Shown in pieces: positions 8,491-18,300 of a stretch of 64,000 bases of DNA. The notes below the pieces were generated by a model that saw only the letters and a program-made list of their open reading frames with translations, had not been told where the DNA came from and made no database searches. Each line of letters starts with the position of its first letter. Position 1 is the first letter of the stretch. The DNA comes from Alcanivorax limicola (GTDB taxonomy: Bacteria; Pseudomonadota; Gammaproteobacteria; Pseudomonadales; Alcanivoracaceae), in assembly GCF_019931215.1 (NCBI RefSeq), contig NZ_JAIOUB010000001.1, positions 1 through 64,000 of the forward strand, written 5' to 3'. The translations under genes and the position numbers were made by a program.

Positions 8491-8734
8491 GGGTGCTACT
8501 CCTGATTGAACATCAGCAGGCACACTATGCCGAGCCTTCGGTGGGGTCAACGGGCGTGTTGTGTCCGGCGAGCACTATTGCCCTGAGTGGGCATTAACAG
8601 AAGTGCTCAATCGCTATGAGCTGTCCTGTCATTGTTTGTATACACGCGGTGGTGCAGTCTAATGGCCCTTCCGGGCGTCATGCCCGGCGACAACAGCCAC
8701 TCACAAGCTGACAGAAGGCGAGAGGACCCTCTCC

Positions 8735-9946
8735 ATGACCGAAGCCTATATTTTTGATGCGATTCGCACGCCCCGTGGCCGGGGCAAAAAGGACGGCGCC
8801 CTGCACACCGTGAAGCCCATTTCACTGGTGGTTGGCCTGATCCATGAGATCAAGGACCGTTTTCCGAACATGGACCCGGCGATGATTGATGACATCGTCA
8901 TGGGCATTGTGTCGCCGCTGGGCGACCAGGGTGGCGTACTGCCGAAAATTGCCGCGCTGGCGGCAGGGCTGCCGGAAACGGTATCCGGGCTGCAGGTCAA
9001 CCGTTTTTGTGCTTCCGGCCTGGAAGCGGTCAACCTGGCGGCGCAGAAAGTCGGCTCCGGCATGGAAGACCTGGTGCTGGCCGGTGGTGTCGAGGTGATG
9101 AGCCGCGTGCCCATGGGCTCCGACGGCACCCCCTGGGCACTGGACCCGCAGACCAACTACGACACCGGCTTCATTCCCCAGGGGATTGGTGCTGACCTGA
9201 TCGCCACCATCGAAGGCTTCTCCCGCCGCGATGTCGATGAGTACGCGGCGTCTTCCCAGAACCGCGCGGCGGCCGCCTGGGAGAAAGGCTATTTCAGCAA
9301 ATCAGTGGTACCGGTCAAGGACATGAATGGCCTGGTGGTACTGGAGCGTGACGAGCACGTCCGCGCTGGCACGACCGCTGACACGCTCGGTGGCCTGAAC
9401 CCGTCCTTCGCCATGATGGGCGAAATGGGTGGCTTTGACGCTGTCGCGCTGCAAAAGTACCACTGGATCGAGAAAATCGATCACGTGCATACCCCGGGTA
9501 ACTCCTCCGGCATTGTGGACGGTGCCACGCTGATGCTGGTCGGTTCCAAAGCCGCTGGCGAGAAAATCGGCGCCAAGGCCCGTGGCCGTATCGTTGCCAC
9601 CGCTGTCAGCGGTGCCGATCCGACCATCATGTTGACCGGTCCGGCTCCGGCGGCGCGCAAGGCACTGGCGAAAGCTGGCCTGAAAGCCGAAGACATCGAC
9701 CTGTGGGAAATCAACGAAGCCTTTGCCTCGGTGGCCATGCGCTTCATGAAAGACATGGGCATCAGCCATGACATTACCAACGTGAACGGTGGCGCCATTG
9801 CCATGGGGCATCCGTTGGGTGCTACCGGTGCCATGATTGTGGGCACTGTGCTTGATGAGCTGGAGCGTCGCGATAAGAAGTTTGGCCTCTGCACCCTGTG
9901 CGTCGGCGCAGGTATGGGTATCGCCACTATCGTTGAGCGCCTCTGA
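8735..9946 (+). CDS. Acetyl-CoA acyltransferase (3-ketoacyl-CoA thiolase)
   Basis: 403 residues of the thiolase family, catalysing CoA-dependent cleavage of 3-ketoacyl-CoA (last step of beta-oxidation) or its reversal. The nucleophile is Cys92 in [12 protein letters not shown]. The histidine loop GHPLGATGA and the second active-site cysteine in [10 protein letters not shown] are both present. The start has GAGAGGA upstream. It precedes the multifunctional enzyme by 26 bp in the thiolase-first order of FadI/FadJ- and FadA/FadB-like operons. Chain-length preference cannot be read from sequence. The upstream 244 bp (8491-8734) must hold the promoter, but I find no convincing -35/-10 pair. Confidence 0.93.
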   Translation: MTEAYIFDAIRTPRGRGKKDGALHTVKPISLVVGLIHEIKDRFPNMDPAMIDDIVMGIVSPLGDQGGVLPKIAALAAGLPETVSGLQVNRFCASGLEAVNLAAQKVGSGMEDLVLAGGVEVMSRVPMGSDGTPWALDPQTNYDTGFIPQGIGADLIATIEGFSRRDVDEYAASSQNRAAAAWEKGYFSKSVVPVKDMNGLVVLERDEHVRAGTTADTLGGLNPSFAMMGEMGGFDAVALQKYHWIEKIDHVHTPGNSSGIVDGATLMLVGSKAAGEKIGAKARGRIVATAVSGADPTIMLTGPAPAARKALAKAGLKAEDIDLWEINEAFASVAMRFMKDMGISHDITNVNGGAIAMGHPLGATGAMIVGTVLDELERRDKKFGLCTLCVGAGMGIATIVERL

Positions 9947-9972
9947 GCGGCCACCGGACACGGAGAATTGAG

Positions 9973-12135
9973 ATGACTGAATCAACCATTCGCTGGGAAA
10001 AAGACGCGGATAATATTGTCACGCTGATCCTGGATGATCCGCAGCAATCCGCGAATACCATGAACGAACGATACACCCGTTCCATGCACGACATGGTCAA
10101 CCGTATCGAGAAAGAAAAAGCCGACATTGCCGGTGTGATCATCACGTCTGCAAAAAGCACTTTTTTTGCTGGCGGTGACCTGAAAGATTTGATCAAGGTT
10201 ACCAAAGAAGACGCCGGCAAGATGGCAGAAGGCGGGCGTGTGCTGAAGGGCGACCTGCGTCGTCTGGAAACACTGGGCATTCCCGTTGTTGCCGCGCTGA
10301 ACGGCACGGCATTGGGCGGCGGTCTTGAAATCGCGCTGGCCTGCCATCGTCGTATCGCACTGAACAATCCGAAAGCACAGTTCGGCCTGCCGGAAGTGTC
10401 ACTCGGCCTGCTGCCGGGTGCCGGTGGTGTGGTGCGTACCGTGCGCATGCTCGGTATCCAGAATGCGCTGATGAATGTGCTGATGCAGGGTCAGCGCATG
10501 AAAGCGGACAAGGCCATGAAAGTCGGCCTGATCGACGAAGTCGTCGAGACGCAAGACGAGATGATTGCCAAGGCCAAAGAGTTCATCAAGGCGAACCCGA
10601 AATCCCAGCAGCCGTTTGATGTCAAAGGCTACAAGATTCCGGGCGGCACCCCGAGCGTGCCGGCGTTTGCCATGAACCTGCCGGCGTTTCCTGCCAATCT
10701 GCGCAAGCAGATCAAGGGCGCCAACTATCCGGCCCCGAAGAACATCATGGCGGCTGCGGTAGAAAGCACCCAGGTGGATGTGGATAACGCCTTCAAGATC
10801 GAAGAGCGCTACTTCATTGATCTGGTGACGGGTCAGGTAGCCAAGAATATGACCACCGCGTTCTTCTTCAACTTGCAGGCGATCAATGGTGGTGCCAGCC
10901 GTCCGAAAGACGTGCCGAAGTTCAAGGCCGAGAAAGTGGGCATTCTGGGTGCTGGCATGATGGGCGCAGGTGTGGCCTATGTGACAGCACGTTCTGGTGC
11001 TATTGCTGTGCTGAAGGATGTTTCCATTGAGAATGCGGAGAAGGGCAAGCAGTACTCCAGCAATCTGCTCGATAAGGAAGTATCCAAAGGCAAGATGACC
11101 AAGGAGAAGAAAGAAGAAATTCTCTCCCGCATCATCGCGACGGCTGATGCCAAAGATTTCGACGGCGTGGATTTTGTCATCGAAGCCGTGTTCGAGAGCA
11201 CCGAGCTCAAGCACAAGGTGTTCCAGGAAATCGAAGACGTGGTCAAGCCGGATGCTGTGCTGGGCTCCAACACCTCTTCCTTGCCGATCACCGGCCTGGC
11301 AGCAGGTGTGAAGCGCAAGCCGGACTTTATCGGCATTCACTTCTTCAGCCCGGTCGACAAGATGCCGCTGGTGGAAATCATCTGCGGTGAAGAAACCAGC
11401 CCGGAAGCGCTGGCGAAAACCTACGATTACGTGCAGCAGATCAAGAAGACCCCGATCGTGGTCAACGATTCCCGTGGCTTCTTTACCACCCGCGTGATTG
11501 GCACCTTTGCCAACGAAGGGATTTCCATGCTGGGCGAAGGCCTGAGCGCCAGCTCTGTCGAGCAGGCTGCCATGCAAGCCGGTTACCCGGTGGGCACGCT
11601 GAACCTGATCGACGAGATCAACATGGAAACGGCGCTGCGTATCGGCAAGGCCGCCCGTGATGATGCCAAGCGTGAGGGCAAGCCGGAACTGCCTGAGCAT
11701 CCGGCCGAGAAAGTCATGAAGAAGATGGTTGAAGAACTTGAGCGTCCGGGCAAAGCCCAGGGCAAAGGGTTCTATGACTATCCTCAGGGTGGCAAGAAGA
11801 CCCTGTGGCCGGGCCTGAAAGAGGCTTTTGGTGGCGACAAGGAGATCCCGTTCGAGGACATGAAAGAGCGTCTGATGTTCGTGGAAGCCATCGAGGCGGT
11901 CAAATGCTTCGAGGAAGGCGTTATCGAGTCCGTCGCGGATGCCAACATCGGCTCCATCTTCGGTATCGGTTTCCCGGCCTGGAGTGGTGGTGTGATCCAG
12001 TACATCAACCAGTATGAAGGCGGGCTGCGTGGCTTCGTGAAACGCGCCGAGGAGCTGAAAGCCAAGTACGGCGAACGGTTCACTCCGCCGGCCCTGCTGG
12101 TCGAGAAAGCCGAAAAGGGCGAGATCTTCAAGTAA
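9973..12135 (+). CDS. Enoyl-CoA hydratase/3-hydroxyacyl-CoA dehydrogenase (FadJ/FadB-like)
   Basis: 720 residues, the usual size of FadJ/FadB alpha subunits. The N-terminal crotonase domain (about 1-190) has GTALGGGLEIALAC and LPEVSLGLLPGAGG, which carry the two catalytic glutamates. An NAD-binding Rossmann domain follows from about 315 (GILGAGMMGAGVAY), then the hydroxyacyl-CoA dehydrogenase C-terminal domain with GSNTSSLPI, HFFSPVDKMPLVEI and the C-terminal GIGFPAWSGG repeat. It hydrates enoyl-CoA and oxidises 3-hydroxyacyl-CoA, handing product to the upstream thiolase. The stop lies in a three-copy duplication, followed by an intrinsic terminator. Confidence 0.94.
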   Translation: MTESTIRWEKDADNIVTLILDDPQQSANTMNERYTRSMHDMVNRIEKEKADIAGVIITSAKSTFFAGGDLKDLIKVTKEDAGKMAEGGRVLKGDLRRLETLGIPVVAALNGTALGGGLEIALACHRRIALNNPKAQFGLPEVSLGLLPGAGGVVRTVRMLGIQNALMNVLMQGQRMKADKAMKVGLIDEVVETQDEMIAKAKEFIKANPKSQQPFDVKGYKIPGGTPSVPAFAMNLPAFPANLRKQIKGANYPAPKNIMAAAVESTQVDVDNAFKIEERYFIDLVTGQVAKNMTTAFFFNLQAINGGASRPKDVPKFKAEKVGILGAGMMGAGVAYVTARSGAIAVLKDVSIENAEKGKQYSSNLLDKEVSKGKMTKEKKEEILSRIIATADAKDFDGVDFVIEAVFESTELKHKVFQEIEDVVKPDAVLGSNTSSLPITGLAAGVKRKPDFIGIHFFSPVDKMPLVEIICGEETSPEALAKTYDYVQQIKKTPIVVNDSRGFFTTRVIGTFANEGISMLGEGLSASSVEQAAMQAGYPVGTLNLIDEINMETALRIGKAARDDAKREGKPELPEHPAEKVMKKMVEELERPGKAQGKGFYDYPQGGKKTLWPGLKEAFGGDKEIPFEDMKERLMFVEAIEAVKCFEEGVIESVADANIGSIFGIGFPAWSGGVIQYINQYEGGLRGFVKRAEELKAKYGERFTPPALLVEKAEKGEIFK

Positions 12136-12174
12136 GAGACCTTCAAGTAAGAGTCTTCAAGTAATCTGAAGTAA
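12126..12174 (+). repeat. Tandem copies of the fadJ-like gene 3' end
   Basis: CTTCAAGTAA, the last two codons plus the stop TAA (12133-12135), is repeated at 12141-12150 and 12155-12164. A degenerate CTGAAGTAA ends at 12174. The periods are 15, 14 and about 11 bp. The copies lie between the true stop and the terminator. Confidence 0.85.
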
Positions 12175-12184
12175 ACCCGGTAGT

Positions 12185-12218
12185 ACAAAAAAGCCCCGCC
12201 ACACGCGGGGCTTTTTTG
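12185..12218 (+). terminator. Rho-independent terminator after the beta-oxidation operon
   Basis: AAGCCCCGC (12191-12199) pairs with GCGGGGCTT (12205-12213) over a short loop, flanked by an A-run on the left and TTTTTT on the right. The symmetry means it could work on both strands. It ends the thiolase/FadJ-like operon. Confidence 0.9.
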
Positions 12219-12320
12219 TATCCCGATGATGGCAATCTGCCAGCATGGAAGCCCGATAAAGTCTGTGGACACTCACGTCAGCGCGCTGATACATTTCGCT
12301 ACATTATGCAACGAACCAGA

Positions 12321-12344
12321 TCCCATTAAATGGGACGCTAAAAT
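12321..12344 (+). promoter_or_regulatory. Palindrome and possible -10 box before the GNAT/collar cluster
   Basis: TCCCAT-TAA-ATGGGA (12321-12335) is a perfect inverted repeat immediately before TAAAAT at 12339-12344, a possible -10 hexamer 23 bp upstream of the acetyltransferase start. No good -35 is visible. An operator overlapping a promoter is inferred from position only. Confidence 0.35.
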
Positions 12345-12366
12345 ATGATCTGCCCTGGGGGGGCGT

Positions 12367-12894
12367 ATGTTGGGGTCGGGAGTGGATCTTCCTGGCGGGC
12401 TGTATCTCCGGCCTGTCCGTTCGTCAGACGCTGGCTTTCTGGCGGGGCTGTATAGCTCGACCCGTAATGACTTGCGCCTGATCGGCGATCGCGACCTGTC
12501 TGAATCCCTTATCGAAATGCAATTCACCGCCCAGAGCAACGCATACGGGCAGCGCTATCCTGATGCCATGCACCTCATTATCGGAGAGCTGGATACCGAG
12601 ATCGGTCGCCTGATTCTCGATTTCAGCGAGGGCGGCGTACACCTCGTTGACCTGTCCCTGCGCGCCGAAGCGCGCGGCAAGGGCCACGGCAGCGCCGTGA
12701 TCCGTGCCATGCAGCAGGTGGCGGCGCGCATGCCCGCGCCGGTCACGCTGTCGGTGCGGCAGGACAACCTGGCCGCGGCCGCCCTCTACCAGCGTCTTGG
12801 CTTTCAGATCGAACAGCAGGCGGGCGTCCATGCGCGCATGGTCTGGTACCCGGCGACCCTCACGGGCGGCCTGCGGGCGGGAGCAAACCGATGA
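12367..12894 (+). CDS. GNAT-family N-acetyltransferase
   Basis: 175 residues of GNAT fold. The acetyl-CoA loop is visible as LRAEARGKGHGSAV near residue 100, followed by the NLAAAALYQRLGFQ helix typical of the family. The target is unknown. The gene overlaps the next start by 4 bp (ATGA), tying it to the DUF6916/collar-protein cluster, where similar acetyltransferases are commonly found; modification of a cluster product is a guess. The start at 12367 follows a G-rich stretch that could serve as a ribosome binding site. Confidence 0.85.
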   Translation: MLGSGVDLPGGLYLRPVRSSDAGFLAGLYSSTRNDLRLIGDRDLSESLIEMQFTAQSNAYGQRYPDAMHLIIGELDTEIGRLILDFSEGGVHLVDLSLRAEARGKGHGSAVIRAMQQVAARMPAPVTLSVRQDNLAAAALYQRLGFQIEQQAGVHARMVWYPATLTGGLRAGANR

Positions 12895-13181
12895 TCCTTA
12901 CCCCTGAGCAGTTCCGGCCCCTGACGGGCAGTGATTTCGCTTTCGAGGTGGCAGAGGGCGCGCCGGTGGCCCTGCGGCTGGACAGTGTGAACGAGGCCCG
13001 CAGTGACCAGGGTTTTCGTCAGTTTTCCCTGTATTTCTCCGGGCCGCTGGACGCGCCGTTAATGCAGGGCACCTATCTGATCCGTCATCCGGTACTGGGT
13101 GAGGGGCCATTGTTTCTTGTACCAACCGGCAGGGATGCCGAGCAAATGTCTTATGAGGCTGCCTGTAGTTGCCAGGACTGA
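12891..13181 (+). CDS. Small DUF6916-like protein
   Basis: 96 residues starting MILTPEQFRPLTG and containing the FSLYFSGPLDAPLMQGTY region seen again in the next gene. I assign it to the DUF6916 family from memory of proteins that accompany microcystin-dependent/collar-domain genes; function is unknown. There is no signal peptide. It overlaps the acetyltransferase by 4 bp. The C-terminus carries a Cys-X-Cys (CSCQD). Confidence 0.65.
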   Translation: MILTPEQFRPLTGSDFAFEVAEGAPVALRLDSVNEARSDQGFRQFSLYFSGPLDAPLMQGTYLIRHPVLGEGPLFLVPTGRDAEQMSYEAACSCQD

Positions 13182-13229
13182 ATTGTCCGGCGCAGGTGGT
13201 CAGCGGCAGCGGGTTTTGCGGGGAATACT

Positions 13230-13664
13230 ATGAAACGACGTACTTTTGTCGCGGGTCTGGCAGCTGCCCCCTGGGTGCTGGCGGGCTGCGGCGCAGACAG
13301 TCAAGGCAACCGTTCGGGCGCCAGCGGGCACCCGCCCGCACCGGTCGTGCCGCAGGGTCTCTCGCGGCGGCATGACTTCGGCGCGCTGGAAGGTGACATC
13401 TTTTATGTCGCCCATCCGCGCTACGGGTCGGTGGATGCGCGCCTTGTCGGGGTGGAAGACAACACGCGCGATGCGCAACTGGAACAGTTCGCGCTGCGCT
13501 TCGAGTTGCCGCCGGGCAGCGCGCTTCAGGATGCGCTCTACCGCGTCGAGCACGCCCAGGCTGGCAGCTTCGATCTGTTCATGCAGCGCAGCCATGACGG
13601 CAGCCGTGACGACAATGTTGCCGGGGAAGGCTACGTGGCGTTTTTCAGCCACCTCACAGACTGA
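13230..13664 (+). CDS. Exported DUF6916-like lipoprotein with Tat-type leader
   Basis: 144 residues. The N-terminus has MKRRTFVAGLAAAPWVLAGC: twin arginines, a hydrophobic stretch and an LAGC lipobox with Cys20, so export as a lipoprotein (possibly via Tat) is likely. The mature part (about 50-144) repeats the pattern of the preceding protein (LEQFALRFELPPGSALQDALYRVEHAQ), suggesting duplication, with one copy kept cytoplasmic and one exported. It lies 48 bp downstream of its paralogue and 13 bp before the first collar gene. Function is unknown. Confidence 0.75.
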   Translation: MKRRTFVAGLAAAPWVLAGCGADSQGNRSGASGHPPAPVVPQGLSRRHDFGALEGDIFYVAHPRYGSVDARLVGVEDNTRDAQLEQFALRFELPPGSALQDALYRVEHAQAGSFDLFMQRSHDGSRDDNVAGEGYVAFFSHLTD

Positions 13665-13677
13665 AGGGAGAGGCATT

Positions 13678-14190
13678 ATGGGGGACCGCTATCTAGGCGA
13701 GATAAGAATGTTCGGCGGCAATTTTGCGCCTGCGGGATGGGCCTTCTGCGATGGGGCCTTGCTGCCCATCTCCGAGAACGACGCGCTGTTCGCACTGATC
13801 GGTACCACCTATGGCGGTGACGGCCAGATGACCTTCGCGGTACCGGACCTGCGTGGCCGGCTTCCGCTGCATCAGGGCACCGGCGGCGGGCAGACGTTCG
13901 TTATGGGGCAGTCGGGCGGTACGGAAATGGAAACGCTGACACTGCAGCAGATTCCGGCACATTCCCATGTGCCGGTGGCGTCGTCGGCGGAAGCGAGCAG
14001 TACCAATCCTGCCGGGCATGTCTGGGCCGCAACAGCCAGCAATGCCTATGCGACAGCGGGCTCACCCTCAGCCATGGCGCCCAACCTGAGCGACGGCGTC
14101 GGCGGCGGCCAGCCGCACGAGAATCGCATGCCGTATCTGGCGGTCAGTTTCATCATTTCCCTGTATGGCATTTTTCCCACCCAGACCTGA
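13678..14190 (+). CDS. Phage tail collar-domain (MdpB-type) protein 1
   Basis: 170 residues with the tail-collar pattern: GNFAPAGWAFCDGALLPIS, YGGDG, FAVPDLRGRLPLH, a histidine pair (AHSH) and the C-terminal NRMPYLAVSFIISLYGIFP. Chromosomal relatives are annotated microcystin-dependent protein or phage tail protein, but they occur in non-phage clusters like this one and their role is unresolved. ATG 13678 has GGGAGAGG upstream; the frame is open back to 13246 inside the previous gene. It is the first of three paralogues and has no signal peptide. Confidence 0.85.
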   Translation: MGDRYLGEIRMFGGNFAPAGWAFCDGALLPISENDALFALIGTTYGGDGQMTFAVPDLRGRLPLHQGTGGGQTFVMGQSGGTEMETLTLQQIPAHSHVPVASSAEASSTNPAGHVWAATASNAYATAGSPSAMAPNLSDGVGGGQPHENRMPYLAVSFIISLYGIFPTQT

Positions 14191-14215
14191 GCGGCCGACG
14201 TCGGAGGATATTTTT

Positions 14216-14716
14216 ATGAGCGAACCCTTTCTTGGCCAGATCTCGGTCTTTTCTTTCAACTTTGCACCCAGGCATTGGGCCTTGTGCAATGGGCAGCTGT
14301 TGCCGATCAACCAGAACCAGGCGTTGTTTGCCTTGATGGGCACCATGTATGGCGGCAACGGACAAGTCAACTTTGCGTTGCCAGACCTGCGCGGTCGTGC
14401 CCCGGTGCATGTCGACGGTGGCATCGTTCAGGGGCAACCGCTCGGTAGCGCCGCCGTGACGCTGAGCCAGGCTGAGATGCCGCCCCATACACACCCGGTG
14501 TCGGCCAGTAATACGGCGGCTGATCGCACCACGCCGGTGGGTAACATCTGGGCGCGCCCGGCTGCCAATGCCTACGGTGAGCCGGTGAGTGGAACCGCGA
14601 TGCGTGGTGATCTGGTCACCGACGCGGGTGGGTCGCAGCCGCACAACAATATGCAGCCCTATACCGTGCTGAGTTTCTGCGTGGCCCTTCAGGGCCTCTT
14701 CCCCAGCCGGAATTGA
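14216..14716 (+). CDS. Phage tail collar-domain (MdpB-type) protein 2
   Basis: 166 residues, a paralogue of its two neighbours. Matching segments are FNFAPRHWALCNGQLLPIN, YGGNGQVNFALPDLRGRAP, HTHP and the ending QPHNNMQPYTVLSFCVALQGLFP. ATG 14216 gives the family N-terminus (MSEPFLGQI) and follows GGAGG; the frame is open to 14165. It starts 25 bp after protein 1. No membrane or export signal is seen. Confidence 0.87.
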   Translation: MSEPFLGQISVFSFNFAPRHWALCNGQLLPINQNQALFALMGTMYGGNGQVNFALPDLRGRAPVHVDGGIVQGQPLGSAAVTLSQAEMPPHTHPVSASNTAADRTTPVGNIWARPAANAYGEPVSGTAMRGDLVTDAGGSQPHNNMQPYTVLSFCVALQGLFPSRN

Positions 14717-14731
14717 TAAGGAGCTTCCAGA

Positions 14732-15259
14732 ATGTCTGATCCATTTGTGGCCGAAATCAGAATTTTCTCATTCGACTTTGCACCAAGGACCTGGGCCGAA
14801 TGTAACGGACAGTTGATGCCCCTTTCCCAGAACACGGCGCTGTTTGCCTTGTTGGGCACCATGTACGGCGGTGACGGCAAGAGCACCTTCGCGCTGCCGA
14901 ATCTGGAAGGTCGCACGCCACTGATGTGGGGGCAGGGCCCCGGATTGAGTGCGTATGACCAGGGCGAGATGGGCGGCGCGGAAACGGTGACGCTGACGGA
15001 AGCGAACCTGCCCCCGCACGCGCACCAGTTTCGGGCGTTGCCGGGTACGCCATCCAGCCGTTCGCCGGCCGATGCCGGCTGGGCGGGAACCGCCCGGGCG
15101 CAGGTCACGCATTATGCCGCCAGCGGCCAGGCCGATGTGCAGATGTCGCCCGCCGCGCTGGCCCCCACGGGGAGCGGCATACCGCATAACAATCGTCAGC
15201 CCTGTCTGGGCCTGAGATTTTGTATCGCTCTGCAGGGCATTTTCCCGCCGCGTAGCTGA
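14732..15259 (+). CDS. Phage tail collar-domain (MdpB-type) protein 3
   Basis: 175 residues, the third collar paralogue. It shows FDFAPRTWAECNGQLMPLS, YGGDGKSTFALPNLEGRTP, PPHAHQ and the terminal NNRQPCLGLRFCIALQGIFP. The middle region is longer than in the other two. It starts 15 bp after protein 2 with AAGGAG upstream. The next gene, encoding the giant surface protein, begins 78 bp downstream on the same strand, so co-transcription is likely. Confidence 0.87.
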   Translation: MSDPFVAEIRIFSFDFAPRTWAECNGQLMPLSQNTALFALLGTMYGGDGKSTFALPNLEGRTPLMWGQGPGLSAYDQGEMGGAETVTLTEANLPPHAHQFRALPGTPSSRSPADAGWAGTARAQVTHYAASGQADVQMSPAALAPTGSGIPHNNRQPCLGLRFCIALQGIFPPRS

Positions 15260-15337
15260 AGCCGGGTGGAAAAGGACAAGCAAGAAAGAACGGCGCACAC
15301 ACGACGCTGAACACGTAACATTTTGGGGGCACAAAAA

Positions 15338-18300
15338 ATGGAGTTTGATTCGGTAGCGCAGGGAGGCGAGCTGAAGCAGCCATCCCGCAGCAGAGGGTAT
15401 CGTCAGTCCGGCAGCTGGCTGATGGGTCTGCTGCTTATGTTGATGGTGGTTTTGCCCGCTACGGCGTCGGCACTGACCTTCGTGGTCAACAGTACCGCGG
15501 ACACGACGGCGGGCACCCATTGCCAGGCCGGTGGCACCAACACCTGTACACTGCGTGCTGCCATCAGTGAGGCCAACGCGATCCCCGAGGCGGCCCACCC
15601 GGTGATTACCGTGCATATTCCGGCGGACACCTATACGTTGGGTGATGTGTTGCAAGTGCGTCGCAGCATGACCTTTGTGGGCAGTGGCGGTAACCGCGAA
15701 GGTGATCCGCGCGCCACCATCATTCAGGCCGGTGCCACGGCGAACAATCCCGCCAACGGTCAGATCATGCTGGTCAATCCGGATTGGGATACCGGCTTCG
15801 ATACCGTATTCGAAGCGCTCTGGTTCCGCCATGGTTACAACACCACCAGCGAGTACGGTGGCGCCATCGACTGGGATGGCAGTGAAGGAGAGCTGGTGCC
15901 GCATGTCGGCACCCTGAGCATCTACAACACGGTTTTTTCCGATAACGTCATCAATACCAACGTGGGCCACGGCGGTGCGCTGGGCGCCTATTTTGGTGAG
16001 CAGATCACCATCGAGCGCACCGAATTTCGCAATAACCGCGCACTGGGCACCGGCGGTGCTGCCGGTGCACTGGAAATCATCGGCACCAATAATGTGGTGC
16101 TGCGCGGCGTGACCATCGACGATAACAGCGCCGAAGTGCAAGGCGGCGCGGCCATCACTCGGCTGGGCAATCTGGTGATGGAAAATACCACCGTGTCGCG
16201 TAACCGTGCTGAAGGGGATGCGACCAGTAGCGTAGGCGGTCTGGCGATTCTTGAGTATTACGGCGATGTGCGGATTACCAACAGCACCATCTCCGGGAAC
16301 ACCGCATCAGGCACGGTGGGTGGGCTGGAACTGGCGCCCCACGAGAGCGCCAATGAGGCACGGCTGACGCACGTCACCATCGCTGACAACCGCTCCGGGC
16401 TGGTTAACGCCAATGCCAGCGCCGGGGGGCTGCGCGTTGTCACCACCGACGCGCCGACGCGCTTGTACAACACGCTGGTGGCCGCCAACTTCCGCGGCGC
16501 CGGTGATACGGCGGATGACATCTTCGGTGTGTTGCACAGCAGCAGCCAGCACAACCTGATCGGCACCGGCGGCGCCGGTGGCCTGTCGCATGGCGCCAAT
16601 GCCAACCAGATCGGTGTGGCGGACCCCGGGCTGTTCCCGCTGGCGAATTATCATGGCGCTACTGAAACTCACGCCTTGCGCAATGGCAGTCCGGCACTGG
16701 ATGCGGGTAACACCACACTGCCCGGCGTGACCGCTAACGACCAGCGCGGCTGGCCGCGTGCGGTGGCCGCCGCCTCATCGACCCCGACAAACCAGACCGA
16801 CATCGGCGCCTACGAGGCCCATCCGACGCTGGGCCTCATCGCCGATCAGACGGCCATGGCCCCGCTCAGTGGCACGCGTACGGAAAGCATCTCGTTCCTG
16901 GTTGGCGACGCCAGCCTGGGCGTGACCGTGAGTGCCACCTCTTCGAACCAGAGTGTGCTGCCGGACAGCGCCTTGTCGTTAACCGGTACCGGGCATGAAC
17001 GCCAGTTGGTGGTGACCTTGTCGCCGTCGTCGCAAGGGGTCACGGACATCACGCTTTCCGTCTCGGGCCAAATCAGCGGCAACCAGCGCGAGCGCGATGA
17101 AACCTTTAGGTTGACGATCGTGGCGCCACCTGCGCTGAGTCTCAGCAAATCCCATGAAGGCAACTTCTATCAGGGGCAGACGGATGCCGCCTACACCCTG
17201 GTGGTGAGCAACACCGGCCAGGGGCCCACGAACGGCTCCGCCGTCACCTTGACCGATACCCTGCCGGACGGCATGACGGCGGTCAGCATGGCAGGCACCG
17301 GCTGGGGCTGCACCCTGTCACCGCTGGCATGCCAGCGCAGTGACGTGCTGCCCAGTGGCGAGAGCTATCCGGCCGTGACACTGACCGTCTCTGTGGCCAC
17401 TGACGCTGAAGCCGAACTGGTGAACGCCGCGGCGGTCAGCGGTGGCGGTGATGCCGACGGGGACAGCACGACGGACCCGACCACGATCCTGTACGCCACC
17501 AGCACCTCGCTGAGCAGCGGCGGCAGCACCTATGGTCAGGACTTCGAACTCGTCGCCACGGTTCAGCCTGACGATACGGATGTGACGGGCAATGTGGTGT
17601 TCCAGCGGTATAACGGCAGCGACTGGGTCGATATCGGCACAGCGCCGCTGGCTGCTAATGTGGCGGTCTTTACCGTTGATGGCGAGGCCTACGATGCGGG
17701 CTTCCAGTCGTTCCGCGGGATTTATTCCGGTGACACCGCTCATCGTGGGTCTCAATCAGGCTCGCATTCCCATGCTATTGCCCAGGCCACGCAGACGATT
17801 ACCTTCGCCTCACCGGGCGGTGCGACGTTCGGGGATAGCCCGGTCACGTTGAGCGCGTCGGCCAACTCGGGCTTGCCGGTCACGTTGACCAGCAGTGACC
17901 CCACGGTAGCCACCCTCAGTGGCACCACCCTGACGATCGTGGGTGCGGGCAGCAGCACGCTCACCGCGACGCAGGCAGGTAACACCAACTATCTGGCCGC
18001 GACGCCCGTTGAACACACCTTCATCGTGCAGCGCGCGCAGGCCAACGCGTCGATCAGCAACACCGAGCAGGTCTATGACGGCACACCGCGTGCCGTCACC
18101 GTGACCACCGATCCGGTGGGTGTCAGTGTCACCGTGACCTATGAAGGCAGCACCGAGCCGCCCACGGATGCCGGCACCTATGACGTAGCGGTCGTGATCA
18201 ATGACGACAATTACGAAGGCGGGGAAACCGGCACGCTGGTGATCAGCAAGGCGGATCAGGTCATTACCTTCAATGCCCTGGCAGCGCGTACCGTCGGCGA

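Noticed and set aside
8620-8670. Promoter or FadR/PsrA operator upstream of the thiolase gene
   Set aside because: Only a half-match (ATTGTTTG near GTATAC) is visible, and no -10 lies at proper spacing from TTGTTT.
13678-15259. Prophage remnant because of tail collar domains
   Set aside because: No integrase, capsid, terminase, lysis or tail-assembly genes are near. The collar genes sit in a non-phage cluster known for such proteins, and composition matches the surroundings.
15323-15337. TTG start five codons upstream for the megaprotein
   Set aside because: ATG 15338 has a G-rich ribosome binding stretch 7-13 bases upstream, and the extension adds nothing to the signal peptide.
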